Below are positions 8,285 through 16,452 of a stretch of 37,861 nucleotides of DNA, one piece after another. The stretch comes from Rhodopila sp. Lineage in GTDB: Bacteria > Pseudomonadota > Alphaproteobacteria > Acetobacterales > Acetobacteraceae. The stretch's first letter is position 1, and each line of letters opens with the position of its first letter. The stretch spans positions 1-37,861 of the forward strand of contig JARLIN010000412.1 in assembly GCA_031291715.1 (NCBI GenBank). The letters run 5' to 3'. The position numbers were made by a program, and so were the translations under genes. Under the pieces are notes generated by a model, which saw only the letters and a list, made by a program, of their open reading frames with translations, did no database searches and was not told the DNA's origin.

Positions 8285-8523
8285 CCCATACCGTCGCGCG
8301 GCGAGGCTTGAATCCCAAGCGGGACATCGCCCCTGAAAAGGAATGAAATTCCCGCGATCTCGAACGACAGTCGGATCGCTTCGAGGTTGTTCTTGATCGG
8401 TACGCGGCGTCCCTTCTCGAAATCCCTAATCGTGGACATCGACGTGTTGGCTCGGATAGCCAGGTCTTCCTGACTCCAGGCTAGCCACCCGCGCGCCGCG
8501 CGGCTTTGCTCCGGTGATATCAT
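8281..8523 (-). CDS. XRE-family helix-turn-helix transcriptional regulator, 80 aa
   Basis: This is a minimal single-domain Cro/cI-type repressor. From ATG 8523 the protein reads MISPEQSRAARGWLAWSQED, followed by LAIRANTSMSTIRDFEKGRR, which is the helix-turn-helix, and ends soon after FLFRGD. This form (MxxPEQxRAARxxLxWSQEDLA) is widespread as a stand-alone regulator in alphaproteobacteria. An in-frame ATG at 8532 is an alternative; the longer open frame to 8610 would run through the operator sites and is unlikely. Two identical-format palindromes (CAACG-N5-CGTTG) lie 33 and 78 bases upstream of the start, fitting autoregulation. Convergent overlap with the SSB-tail gene by four bases. Confidence 0.85.
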   Translation of the reverse strand: MISPEQSRAARGWLAWSQEDLAIRANTSMSTIRDFEKGRRVPIKNNLEAIRLSFEIAGISFLFRGDVPLGIQASPRDGMG

Positions 8524-8555
8524 GGCGCTCATATAGCAGATAAAGCCATGTATGC

Positions 8556-8615
8556 CAACGCTTATCGTTGACATCGGATATTTGTGTATATAGCTCCCCC
8601 CAACGAACATCGTTG
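8556..8615. promoter_or_regulatory. Two CAACG-N5-CGTTG operator palindromes
   Basis: CAACG-CTTAT-CGTTG occupies 8556-8570 and CAACG-AACAT-CGTTG occupies 8601-8615. The arms are identical and the fifth spacer base and all of the right arm match. Start-to-start spacing is 45 bases. They lie between the XRE start (8523, -) and the transposase start (8628, +), so one repressor could control both directions. Dyad sites of this length fit an XRE dimer. Confidence 0.65.
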
Positions 8616-8627
8616 AGGTTACTCCCT

Positions 8628-9292
8628 ATGTCCGAGCACTTCCTGCTCTCCACCAATGCCCACACGCTGAGCCTGAAGAGCATTATGCCGATGTCGGACG
8701 ATGAGGCTCACGCAAAATTTGAGGCGATCCGGTTCGCCGAGAACGGCGGCGCGGCCTTCTACCGCTCCTGTGAATGCACGAAGGTCTACACCTACCGCGC
8801 GCACAAAATCTGGAAGTGTGCCGCTTGCCTGCGCCAGTTCAGCGTCACCAGCGGGACGAAATTCGCGAGCCGGAAGCTGCCGATCCGCGATTACCTCGCC
8901 GCCATCGCCATTTTCGTGAACGCGGTTAAAGGCATCTCCGCCCTACAACGCGGCCGCGACCTGGATGTCCGATACAAGATGGCCTTCGTGCTGGCGCGCA
9001 AGATCGCGAAGCCATCGGCGCGGATCGGAACAGCATCTTCCTAACCGGTACGGTCGAGCCCGACGGCGCCTATTTCGGCGGCAAATCCAAGGAGAAGAAC
9101 GTCAAGGCCGAGCGGGTGGATCGCCGCCTGGCCGAGGAACAGACAGGCAAGCGCTAGTCCGTGGTTGTGGCGCGTGGGCGCGGCCGGACCTTCACCACGG
9201 TTGCCGCGAGTGAGCCCGCAGCGATTCCCACTATTCGGGATCACGTAATGCCGGGCGCCATCGCCCACGCAGACGAAGCCGCCGGATGGGGC
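8628..9292 (+). pseudogene. Decayed IS1595/ISXO2-type transposase
   Basis: The first 125 residues read in one frame and carry the IS1595-type zinc ribbon (YRSC...WKCAACLRQFSVTSGTKFAS, Cys residues 46, 48, 64 and 67 approximately) and the following helices. The frame is lost at about 9003-9005 and resumes two bases out of phase as REAIGADRNSIFLTGTVEPD, where the final Asp begins the DDE catalytic set, then GAYFGGKSK. A TAG at 9155-9157 interrupts it, and the next frame-matched block ends AHADEAAGW with the second catalytic Asp. Everything after is missing, including the third acidic residue. The gene is therefore inactive: one frameshift, one nonsense codon and a 3' truncation. I did not find convincing terminal inverted repeats. 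Confidence 0.82.
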
Positions 9293-9345
9293 AGGGTATT
9301 GGCAGCGTGGACAGCATTCCTGATGATTCAGTGCGCAGCCGACGC

Positions 9346-9374
9346 TTGATTTTCTTGGTGTGTTCTCGTATCGT
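9346..9374 (+). promoter_or_regulatory. Candidate sigma-70 promoter for the Panacea pair
   Basis: TTGATT at 9346-9351 and TATCGT at 9369-9374 are spaced by 17 bases, each matching four of six consensus positions. The start codon of the Panacea gene lies 65 bases downstream. No experimental support is implied. Confidence 0.35.
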
Positions 9375-9438
9375 CGGGAGTCCGCCGGAAGGGGACACGC
9401 GCCAGAATAGAAGCAAATTACCATCGGGAGCCCGCGAC

Positions 9439-9960
9439 ATGATCGATCCTAGAATCATTGGGAACGAAGTTCTTGATCGTGCCGACGCGAAGGGGCGGCC
9501 GCTCACTAATTTGGATCTGCAAAAGATCGTATATTTCTTGCACGGACACTTTCTCCGCCGTCACAATCGGCCACTTGTGCGTGGCGAATTTGAGGCGTGG
9601 CCCTATGGGCCGGTGCATCGTGTGATGTACGATTCCTTTAAGGTTTACAATGATACTCCGATTGACGGCCGGGCAACTGCCTTTGACCCCATTCGCCGCA
9701 TTACCCATGAGTTGCCGGCTTTAGAGGATAAAGACGCCCTAGAACTCATAGACGACGTTTTGGGCTTCTATCTCGACATGGCAACGTGGTCTCTGGTAGA
9801 GCTCACTCATAGTTCCGGTACCCCTTGGTCCAGAACTGTCGAGATGTCAGAAGGACGGGTGAACGTGGGAATGAAAATTTCCGACGCTCTGATCGTGGAT
9901 GTGTTTGAAGGGCCCGCCCGAGGCGCCATCAGACAGAACGGACAACAACAGGTTGCTTAA
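9439..9960 (+). CDS. Panacea (DUF4065/SocA-like) domain protein, probable antitoxin
   Basis: Panacea-domain proteins neutralise many unrelated toxins; Caulobacter SocA is the best studied and also works as a ClpXP adaptor for its toxin SocB. The 173-residue protein shows the family signature in order: LTNLDLQKIVYFLHGHFL (about 23-40), EFEAWPYGPVHRVMYDSFK (about 50-68), and ELTHSSGTPW near residue 125. I start at ATG 9439, preceded by GGGAG at good spacing, not at earlier in-frame codons. The TAA stop overlaps the ATG of the next gene by one base (TAATG), so the two are co-translated. Codon choice is visibly more AT-rich than in the flanking metabolic genes, suggesting acquisition. Antitoxin order first, toxin second, is typical. 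Confidence 0.88.
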   Translation: MIDPRIIGNEVLDRADAKGRPLTNLDLQKIVYFLHGHFLRRHNRPLVRGEFEAWPYGPVHRVMYDSFKVYNDTPIDGRATAFDPIRRITHELPALEDKDALELIDDVLGFYLDMATWSLVELTHSSGTPWSRTVEMSEGRVNVGMKISDALIVDVFEGPARGAIRQNGQQQVA

Positions 9961-10679
9961 TGGCGGATGGACCGGGTCGTAAGCGCAAAGGCAATAAGGC
10001 TCAAAGCCTCCTTTTGCGATTCCCGGTCACTGACCTTGCCCGTGCCGTTTCTTTGACAGGGTTCAATCGACAGTCATTTCTGAAACAATTCATCGATACC
10101 TTCACGACTCTTAGCTATGTGCCGACCCGTCAAGCCGCCGCCATGATCTATGGGGTTCAGAAGCCACTCTTTGAGACGCCGGCCGAACCATGGGCGGCAG
10201 TTGAGAAGCACCTAAAGGCCACGACTGACCCCAACTTACTCGATATGAATTTAGAAGCATCGCGGCATCTATTTGATTTAGTAAGGCCAGAAGGATACGA
10301 AGCGACTGAATGCGAAACCCAAGTGCTCCGCGTGGCATTGAAGCAGATCGTTTATATCGGTTTGGATTTCTATGTGACACGGGGTCAGAGGTTGATATTT
10401 CAATTTCCGCAGCCTCGGCTTGATAGCCCGACTGATAGCGCGCTCCTAATCCTTGGCTCCATCATCCATCACGCATACGTCCAGGGAGACTATGCTGAGG
10501 CAGATGTAGAGTTAGCGGACGTGGGTCGTGTGCCTGGGGCGAGGAGGACGGACCCAAGATCACCCCGAATTCGGCTTGTACCGCGTGAAGATATTTTAAG
10601 CCTGACCGCCCTCACTGCCCATATTGAAGATGTTTACGGTATCCTGCATGAACTAGGGACTCGTCCCGATAGATCGTAA
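9960..10679 (+). CDS. Unrecognised 239-aa protein, candidate toxin partner of the Panacea protein
   Basis: I recognise no known domain. The N-terminus is very basic (GRKRKGNKAQ), the rest is mainly predicted helical with a beta-looking stretch around IVYIGLDFYVTRGQRLIFQF (about 125-145), and no membrane segment or enzyme motif is visible. GVQKPLFETP at residues 65-74 contains Q-x-x-L-F, which has the form of a beta-sliding-clamp binding motif; the SocB toxin of Caulobacter acts by binding the clamp. That match is short and could be chance. The ATG overlaps the upstream stop (TAATG), so its synthesis is tied to the Panacea gene. A toxin role is inference from this pairing alone. Confidence 0.6.
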   Translation: MADGPGRKRKGNKAQSLLLRFPVTDLARAVSLTGFNRQSFLKQFIDTFTTLSYVPTRQAAAMIYGVQKPLFETPAEPWAAVEKHLKATTDPNLLDMNLEASRHLFDLVRPEGYEATECETQVLRVALKQIVYIGLDFYVTRGQRLIFQFPQPRLDSPTDSALLILGSIIHHAYVQGDYAEADVELADVGRVPGARRTDPRSPRIRLVPREDILSLTALTAHIEDVYGILHELGTRPDRS

Positions 10680-10953
10680 CGGGGAGAAGCGAAGAGCCAG
10701 ATTTGGTTATCCCACCACCTCCCATAGCACCAACGGCCCCTGCCCCTCGATAGAGCGGATCGCCGCACGACCATGGGACAGCGGCTAGCGGCTAGCGTGC
10801 CAGTCTTTGCGCGGGCTGGGATACTGGTCAGCAAATCCCTCGCATCAACAAATCCCTCGTGGAGCACGGCGCGACCATGACCGCGGGCGGCCGGGATTTG
10901 CCGCCGGCAGCCGCTTGCCGCAAATTTGTGCCGAACACGAAAGGGAGAAGACC

Positions 10954-11994
10954 ATGCGGGTTTCGGTAGGATTGCCGGTCGAGGATTGGCGGGCCTGCGC
11001 CGCCGCCGCGAGGCAGGCGGAAGAGGATGGCGCGGACGCCGTGACCGCGAGCGAACTACGGCACGACCCGTTCGCGCCTCTGGCCTTCGCCGCCCTGGCG
11101 ACCGAGCGGGTGGCGCTGGTGCCATCCGTCGCCATCGCCTTCCCGCGCAGTCCGATGGTCGTGGCGAACCAGGCATGGGACCTGAACCGCCACTCCAAGG
11201 GCCGCTTCGTCGTCGGCCTCGGCAGCCAGGTGAAGGCGCATAACGAGCGGCGATTCAGCGTGCCCTGGGTCGCACCGGCCGCCCGCCTTGGCGAGTATGT
11301 CGAGTCATTGCGCGCCATCTTCCGGTGCTGGGAAACCGGCGGGAAACTCAACTATCAGGGGAAATACTATAATTTTACCTTGATGACGCCAGAGTTCTCA
11401 CCCGGACCGCAGGGGCTGCCGCTGCCGCCGATCGCGATGGCCGCCGTGGGTCCTTTGATGCTGAAGACCGCCGCGCGTGTCGCCGACAGCGTCCGGCTGC
11501 ACAGCTTCGCCACCCGCGACTACCTGGAAAAGGTCGTGCGGCCGCTGCTCGCCCAGGAACTCGAAGCAGCCGGCAAATCGTTCGAAAACTTCGAGATCAC
11601 CGGCGGCGGGTTCGTCGCCACGGGACCGGACGCCGCCGCGGTGAAAGCGGCCGCGGAGAAAGTCCGCTACCGCGTCGCCTTCTACGGCTCCACCCCCGCC
11701 TATCGCGGAGTCTTCGATTTGCATGGTGTCAGCGACCTGGGCGTGAAGCTGACCGAGATGTCCAAGCAAGGGCAGTGGAGCCAGATGGCCGCGCAGGTCC
11801 CCGACGACGTGCTGGAGCTGTTCGTCGCCCGCGCCACGTACGACGAACTGCCAGCGGCGATCGAAAAACGCTACGGCGGGATCGTCGATACCGTCTCGAT
11901 CGACTTCGCCCCCGGCACCAGCGCCGCTACGCGCCGCGCAACCATCGAAGCGATCCGACGCATCCCCAGCACATTCCAGGGATTCCGCACCTAG
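10954..11994 (+). CDS. LLM-class (luciferase-like) flavin/F420-dependent oxidoreductase
   Basis: This is a bacterial luciferase-like TIM-barrel oxidoreductase that would use reduced FMN or F420; the substrate is unknown. The 346-residue protein has the N-terminal barrel strands (MRVSVGLPVEDW), VALVPSVAIAFPRSPMVVAN, and the SKGRFVVGLGSQVKAHNERR segment typical of the branch of the family found in actinobacteria and Acetobacteraceae. I start at ATG 10954, which follows AAAGGGAGAAG. Upstream in-frame codons lie in non-coding sequence. The gap 10680-10953 shows only a short CGGCTAG repeat and a duplicated CAAATCCCTCG. It may be the first chromosomal gene after the accessory patch that ends near 10680. 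Confidence 0.88.
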   Translation: MRVSVGLPVEDWRACAAAARQAEEDGADAVTASELRHDPFAPLAFAALATERVALVPSVAIAFPRSPMVVANQAWDLNRHSKGRFVVGLGSQVKAHNERRFSVPWVAPAARLGEYVESLRAIFRCWETGGKLNYQGKYYNFTLMTPEFSPGPQGLPLPPIAMAAVGPLMLKTAARVADSVRLHSFATRDYLEKVVRPLLAQELEAAGKSFENFEITGGGFVATGPDAAAVKAAAEKVRYRVAFYGSTPAYRGVFDLHGVSDLGVKLTEMSKQGQWSQMAAQVPDDVLELFVARATYDELPAAIEKRYGGIVDTVSIDFAPGTSAATRRATIEAIRRIPSTFQGFRT

Positions 11995-12111
11995 CCGGAT
12001 TCGCCAACTGCCGGAATTGCGCTAGCATCCCCGGGCGAGGGCGCACCGAGTGCCCGTTCCGCACGGGCCCGCGTCTCGGAGGGCGCCTTCGGAAACGAAG
12101 GAGGTGCGGCT

Positions 12112-14058
12112 ATGTCAGGAACCAAGAACGGCAGAAGTCCTCGCTCGGTGGCTCTGGTGGGCCCTTACAGCAGTGGAAAATCCACGCTTTTCGAAGCCCT
12201 GCTCGATGCAGCGGGTGCCCCCGTCAAGCGACCGGCCGATCCGCGCAACCGCCCGATGACCACCGAGATCCGGCTCGGACATTGCAACTACCTGGGTGAC
12301 GCGTGGTCCATCCTGGACTGCCCAGGCTCCATCGAGTTCGCGTACCAGACATGGTCCGCGCTCGCGGTCGTCGATATCGCCGTCGTGGTCTGCGAGCCCG
12401 CACCGGCCAAGGCCGCGATGGTGGCGCCGTTGCTGAAGACGCTGAGGGACGAGGGCGTTCCGCATATCATCTTCATCAACAAAATCGATACGCTCGACGG
12501 CAGCATCGCCGACACGCTGGCCAGCTTGCAGGCCTATGCCTCAAGCCCGCTGGTGCTCCGGCAGATGCCGATCTTCGAGGGCCAGACTGTCAGCGGCTAT
12601 GTCGATCTCATGAGCGAGCGCGCCTACCGCTACCGCAAGGGCGAGGCCTCGGAGCTCATGCAAATCCCCCCCGCCATGCTGGCCGACGAGCAAGCCGCGC
12701 TTGGCCGTCTGGTCGAGACCCTGGCCGACCGCGACGATACGCTGCTGGAAAAAGTGCTGGAGGATGTGAAGCCGACTCCCGATGAGCTCTACCGCGACAT
12801 GCGCAAGGACCTGCTGGACGGCGCTGTGATCGAGGTTCTGGTCGGCGCTGCCGAAGCCACCCATGGCGTGCGGCGGCTGTGGAAGGCGCTGCGGCACGAC
12901 ACCCCCGCCCCCGCCGAAACCGCCGCCCGCAAGGCGATCGACCAGCGTGGGCCGGCACTCGCCCAGGTGTTCCGGACCGCTTACGCCGGCCATACCGGCA
13001 AACTGTCCTACGCGCGGATCTGGAGCGGCACGATCCCGGACGGGGCGCAACTCGGCGGCACGCGTCTCGGCGGCATCAATCACTTCGTGAATGGCGACCT
13101 GATCAAGATTCCGGAAGCGAAGGAAGGCGACATCGTCGCGTTCGGCCGCCTGGACGGGGTGCCGACAGGCGCCACGGTATCTCCCGGCGGCCAACCCGAT
13201 GCCCTGCCCTTCCCCCAGCCGACACCGCCGGTTTACGCGATGGCTGTCACGACCACCGACCGGAAGGACGATGTGAAACTATCCGGTGCCCTGCATAAGC
13301 TGGCGGAGGAAGATGCCTCGCTGTTCATCACCCAGGACGGCGAGACCGTGCTGCACGGCCAGGGCGAGATGCATCTGCAGACCACGGTGGAGCATCTGGC
13401 GCGCGACTACGGTCTGAAGCTGGCGACCAGGAAGCCGGCCGTCGCCTATAAGGAAACGATCCGTAAGCGGGTGCACGAGCATGGGCGCCTGAAACGCCAG
13501 ACCGGCGGCCACGGCCAGTTCGCCGACGTCAAGATCGAAATCGCCCCGCGGGCGCGTGGCGAGGGTTTCCAGTTCATCGACAAGGTCGTCGGCGGCGCCG
13601 TGCCGCGCAACTTCATCCCGGCTGTAGGCGATGCCGCCGAGGAGGCCACGCGCAAGGGTCCGTTCGGTTTTCCCGTGGTGGACGTCTCGGTGACGCTGGT
13701 GGATGGCGGGTTCCACTCGGTGGACAGCTCCGACATGGCGTTCAAGACCGCGACACAGATCGCGATGAAGGAGGGATTGGCGAAGGCCGATCCTGTGCTG
13801 CTGGAACCGGTGGATCATGTCACGGTCAGCGTGCCGAACGACTACACGGCGCGGGCGCAGCGCCTGCTGACGGGACGGCGCGGCCAGATCCTTGGCTTTG
13901 CCGAACGGTCTGATTGGCCCGGCTGGGATGACGTGGAGGCGCTGGTGCCGGAGGCCGAGATACACGACCTGATCATCGAGCTGCGCTCCCAGACATTGGG
14001 GCTGGGCACATACCGGAGGCGGTTCGACCACCTGGCGGAGACACGCGCGGTCCCGTGA
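12112..14058 (+). CDS. Elongation factor G-like translational GTPase (paralogue, altered G3)
   Basis: The product has EF-G architecture in 648 residues: a GTPase domain, domain II (about 280-370), domains III-V with KETIRKRVHEHGRLKRQTGG and HGQFADVKIEI in domain IV. Walker A is GPYSSGKST (about 17-25) and G4 is NKID. G3 reads DCPGS where canonical EF-G and EF-Tu have DxPGH; the His that positions the catalytic water is replaced by Ser. The protein is about 50 residues shorter than housekeeping EF-G. These features fit the EF-G-like paralogue group of alphaproteobacteria, whose role is unsettled (possibly ribosome recycling or stress translation). ATG 12112 follows GAAGGAGGTG, a strong ribosome binding site. 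It is not in a str operon. Confidence 0.9.
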   Translation: MSGTKNGRSPRSVALVGPYSSGKSTLFEALLDAAGAPVKRPADPRNRPMTTEIRLGHCNYLGDAWSILDCPGSIEFAYQTWSALAVVDIAVVVCEPAPAKAAMVAPLLKTLRDEGVPHIIFINKIDTLDGSIADTLASLQAYASSPLVLRQMPIFEGQTVSGYVDLMSERAYRYRKGEASELMQIPPAMLADEQAALGRLVETLADRDDTLLEKVLEDVKPTPDELYRDMRKDLLDGAVIEVLVGAAEATHGVRRLWKALRHDTPAPAETAARKAIDQRGPALAQVFRTAYAGHTGKLSYARIWSGTIPDGAQLGGTRLGGINHFVNGDLIKIPEAKEGDIVAFGRLDGVPTGATVSPGGQPDALPFPQPTPPVYAMAVTTTDRKDDVKLSGALHKLAEEDASLFITQDGETVLHGQGEMHLQTTVEHLARDYGLKLATRKPAVAYKETIRKRVHEHGRLKRQTGGHGQFADVKIEIAPRARGEGFQFIDKVVGGAVPRNFIPAVGDAAEEATRKGPFGFPVVDVSVTLVDGGFHSVDSSDMAFKTATQIAMKEGLAKADPVLLEPVDHVTVSVPNDYTARAQRLLTGRRGQILGFAERSDWPGWDDVEALVPEAEIHDLIIELRSQTLGLGTYRRRFDHLAETRAVP

Positions 14059-14122
14059 CGCCTTGCGCGGCATGATGTGACCCATCATGCTGCGCGCAAC
14101 GTCCAAAGCGAGAAAGAGCCCG

Positions 14123-14887
14123 ATGAACCTTTTCGATCTAAAGGGAAAAGTCGCCGTCATCACCGGCGGCAACGGCGGCATCGGGCTTGGCATGGCTCAG
14201 GGGATCGCTTCGCTGGGCGCCGCCATCGTCATTGCCGGACGAAACGAGGAAAAGGCAGCGGACGCGCTGAAAGCCCTGCGCGACATGGGCGCCGAGGCGA
14301 GCTTCATCGCCGCCGACGTAACGAAGAAGGCCGAGTGTCAGGCGTTGATCGCCAGCGCGATCCAGAAGCATGGGCGCGTCGATATCCTGGTGAACAACGC
14401 CGGCACCTCGGTCCGCAAGATGCCGCAGGACTTGTCCGAGGATGAATGGCACCACGTTCTGGATACCAACGTGACCAGTGCGTTCTTGTGCTCCCAGGCG
14501 GCCTACCCGGCGGTGGTGAAGGCCGGCGGCGGCAAGATGATCAATATCGGCTCGATGATGTCGCTGTTCGGCGCGCCTTATGCGACGGCCTACTGCGCCA
14601 GCAAGGGCGGCATCGTGCAGATGACCCGGGCGATGGCGACCGCCTGGGCGAAGGACAATATCCAGGTCAACGCGGTGCTGCCTGGATGGATCGATACCGA
14701 TTTGACCAAGCGCGCCCGGCAGCAGGTGCAGGGGTTGCACGACAGCGTGGAGAAGCGCACGCCGCATGGCCGATGGGGCACGCCGGAGGATATGGCGGGG
14801 ATTGCTGCATTCCTGGCGAGTTCGGCCTCGGATTTCGTTACTGGGACGGCGATCCCGGTGGATGGCGGGTTCTCGATCGCGATGTAG
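14123..14887 (+). CDS. SDR-family oxidoreductase, gluconate 5-dehydrogenase-like
   Basis: This is a classical NAD(P)-dependent SDR of 254 residues. The cofactor site is TGGNGGIGLG (about 14-23), NNAGTS follows near 90, and the catalytic residues appear as NIGSMMS (Ser) and YCASKGG (Tyr and Lys, about 153-160). PGWIDTDLT and the C-terminal ITGxxxxVDGG equivalent (VTGTAIPVDGGFSIAM) are family standard. Closest remembered relatives are annotated 2-deoxy-D-gluconate 3-dehydrogenase or gluconate 5-dehydrogenase; the real substrate is not known. I prefer ATG 14123 to an in-frame start at 14087. It begins 64 bases after the EF-G-like gene. The 240-base gap to the convergent mcrC holds nothing I recognise. 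Confidence 0.9.
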   Translation: MNLFDLKGKVAVITGGNGGIGLGMAQGIASLGAAIVIAGRNEEKAADALKALRDMGAEASFIAADVTKKAECQALIASAIQKHGRVDILVNNAGTSVRKMPQDLSEDEWHHVLDTNVTSAFLCSQAAYPAVVKAGGGKMINIGSMMSLFGAPYATAYCASKGGIVQMTRAMATAWAKDNIQVNAVLPGWIDTDLTKRARQQVQGLHDSVEKRTPHGRWGTPEDMAGIAAFLASSASDFVTGTAIPVDGGFSIAM

Positions 14888-15129
14888 CGTTCTGGCCGGG
14901 GTGTTCGTTCGCATCCCGTCTTTCGCCATCCTCGGGGTCAAGGCCGGTAGTCTCTGGTTGGGGCTTCAAAGCGAAATAACCGAATCGCCCTGTGCAGATT
15001 TCCCCGCCCCCCTTTCCCGCGGGATCGAGGCCGTGGGCGTGGCAGCGTTTGCGGGGGAACTTTCTGTTGGATATCCCTGCCGACGAATAAGTTTGCGGTG
15101 CGAAGCGACCGGGGGCGGACCGGAGTTGG

Positions 15130-16452
15130 CTATGCGGCCTGCTCACCGAGACTGTCGCTAAGATAGCGCCTAACAAGCGCCCCCAACCGGTCGGCAAAAT
15201 CGGTTGTTAGTCCGACATCGATGGTCGCGATCGCGAGTTTGTCGTCTGAGCCAGTCACGCGGTATCGGACGGTGTAGTGGTCCGCGCCGCCAAGATCGTA
15301 ATGGTGCGGATATAGTAGCATCAGGCGCGGACACTTATAAACTCGACTATAGGCTAGCATTTGATAGACGTCCGTTTGCGATACGCCATGCTTCGCGTCA
15401 TCGATACGCGGACTTAGCCGTTTCCACTTGGTATCGATAATCAGCAATATCTGCGATCCCCGTTTCACGATAATGTCGGGAATGGTTTGAAAGCGCGGGC
15501 GGCTCTCTCCATCTAGTTCTTCGAGGCAGTAGAGCCGGCCGTTCTGTCGGTAGACTTGAAGACCTTCCGGTACCATAGCCCGGCCCAGCATTCGCGCTAC
15601 ATATTCTTCGAACAACGTGTTCATCTCGAACAACAGCGAGAAGCCCTGCGTATTGCCTACCGTCGTCGTTTGGAAGCGTTGGCCGAGCAATAGCTTGGCT
15701 AGGCTGATCAGCTCGCGCCACCGCCGGTTGGTGCGATCCAATACCACCTCACCCAGGCGCAATGTGGCGACCGGCATCAAAGCGATGTCCGAATAGGCGG
15801 AGGTAAGTTCACGCAGCATCCGTTGGTTGTCCTGCGACCGGGACAGACGAGCCAGCCTGTCTACCGCCGCTCTCATAATCCAGTTGATGTCGACGTCAGT
15901 GGACAGCACGTCGTAGCGGCAGGCGACGCGTTGGGGCATCCCTGCGAGCGTCGTAAATTGACGGGTTACGTTTAGCCGACCGCGGAGCACAGACAAATCA
16001 CCCTCAGTGCCTACATAACGGCGAGGTAGGCCGAGCCGTACTGCATCGATGAGCTTCCGGGCAAACATCCCGATAAGAATTTCCAAAAGGTTCTCACCTT
16101 GCCAACTTAGATCGGTAAGGCGTCCGCCGCCGACCTCAATATCGAGTGCTACCGCGAGCATATGAACGAGTCGGCGGCGAATATCACCTCGAAGGGCATC
16201 ACTCGTGCCACCACCCCGACTGTCGATTTTGGGCAGAATCTCGAGTGCACAATCTTGGCCCGCGACGACGCCAACAATCTGGCCGGCACGAAGCGCGTGC
16301 CGGCCGTGAACTAAGATGCGCGCGCCGCTTTCGCCGCCCAACGGAGACGACCGCGCCACGGCGGCTAGCCGATCTGCCGCCCACTCGGGGATTTGGCTTT
16401 CGCCCTCACCATAAGGAATGCTCTGCCATTCCAAAACGGTGCGGCGAATCAC
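15130..16452 (-). CDS. mcrC: McrC, nuclease subunit of a McrBC-type IV restriction system
   Basis: McrC is the endonuclease and GTPase-stimulating partner of McrB; the complex cuts DNA bearing modified cytosine. The 440-residue protein has the family's N-terminal beta-rich region, the conserved FEMNTLFEEYVARML near 275, and a PD-(D/E)xK nuclease core: IPDIIV (Asp about 326), LLIIDTKWK (Asp about 340, Lys about 342) and QTDVYQMLAY after it. All three catalytic positions are intact. It starts with GTG, overlapping the McrB stop by four bases (GTGA), so it is translationally coupled. It is about 90 residues longer than E. coli McrC because of a longer N-terminal part. Confidence 0.93.
   Translation of the reverse strand: MIRRTVLEWQSIPYGEGESQIPEWAADRLAAVARSSPLGGESGARILVHGRHALRAGQIVGVVAGQDCALEILPKIDSRGGGTSDALRGDIRRRLVHMLAVALDIEVGGGRLTDLSWQGENLLEILIGMFARKLIDAVRLGLPRRYVGTEGDLSVLRGRLNVTRQFTTLAGMPQRVACRYDVLSTDVDINWIMRAAVDRLARLSRSQDNQRMLRELTSAYSDIALMPVATLRLGEVVLDRTNRRWRELISLAKLLLGQRFQTTTVGNTQGFSLLFEMNTLFEEYVARMLGRAMVPEGLQVYRQNGRLYCLEELDGESRPRFQTIPDIIVKRGSQILLIIDTKWKRLSPRIDDAKHGVSQTDVYQMLAYSRVYKCPRLMLLYPHHYDLGGADHYTVRYRVTGSDDKLAIATIDVGLTTDFADRLGALVRRYLSDSLGEQAA

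Noticed and set aside
6583-10680. A complete prophage
   Set aside because: Only regulator-type genes occur; no integrase, terminase, portal, capsid or lysis gene is present.
10680-10953. Coding fragment INKSLVEHGATMTAGG near 10850
   Set aside because: Too short and without a family match; sequence before the LLM gene is otherwise non-coding.
13279-14193. 304-aa minus-strand open frame across the EF-G-like gene
   Set aside because: His/Arg-rich shadow of domains III-V of the EF-G-like protein.
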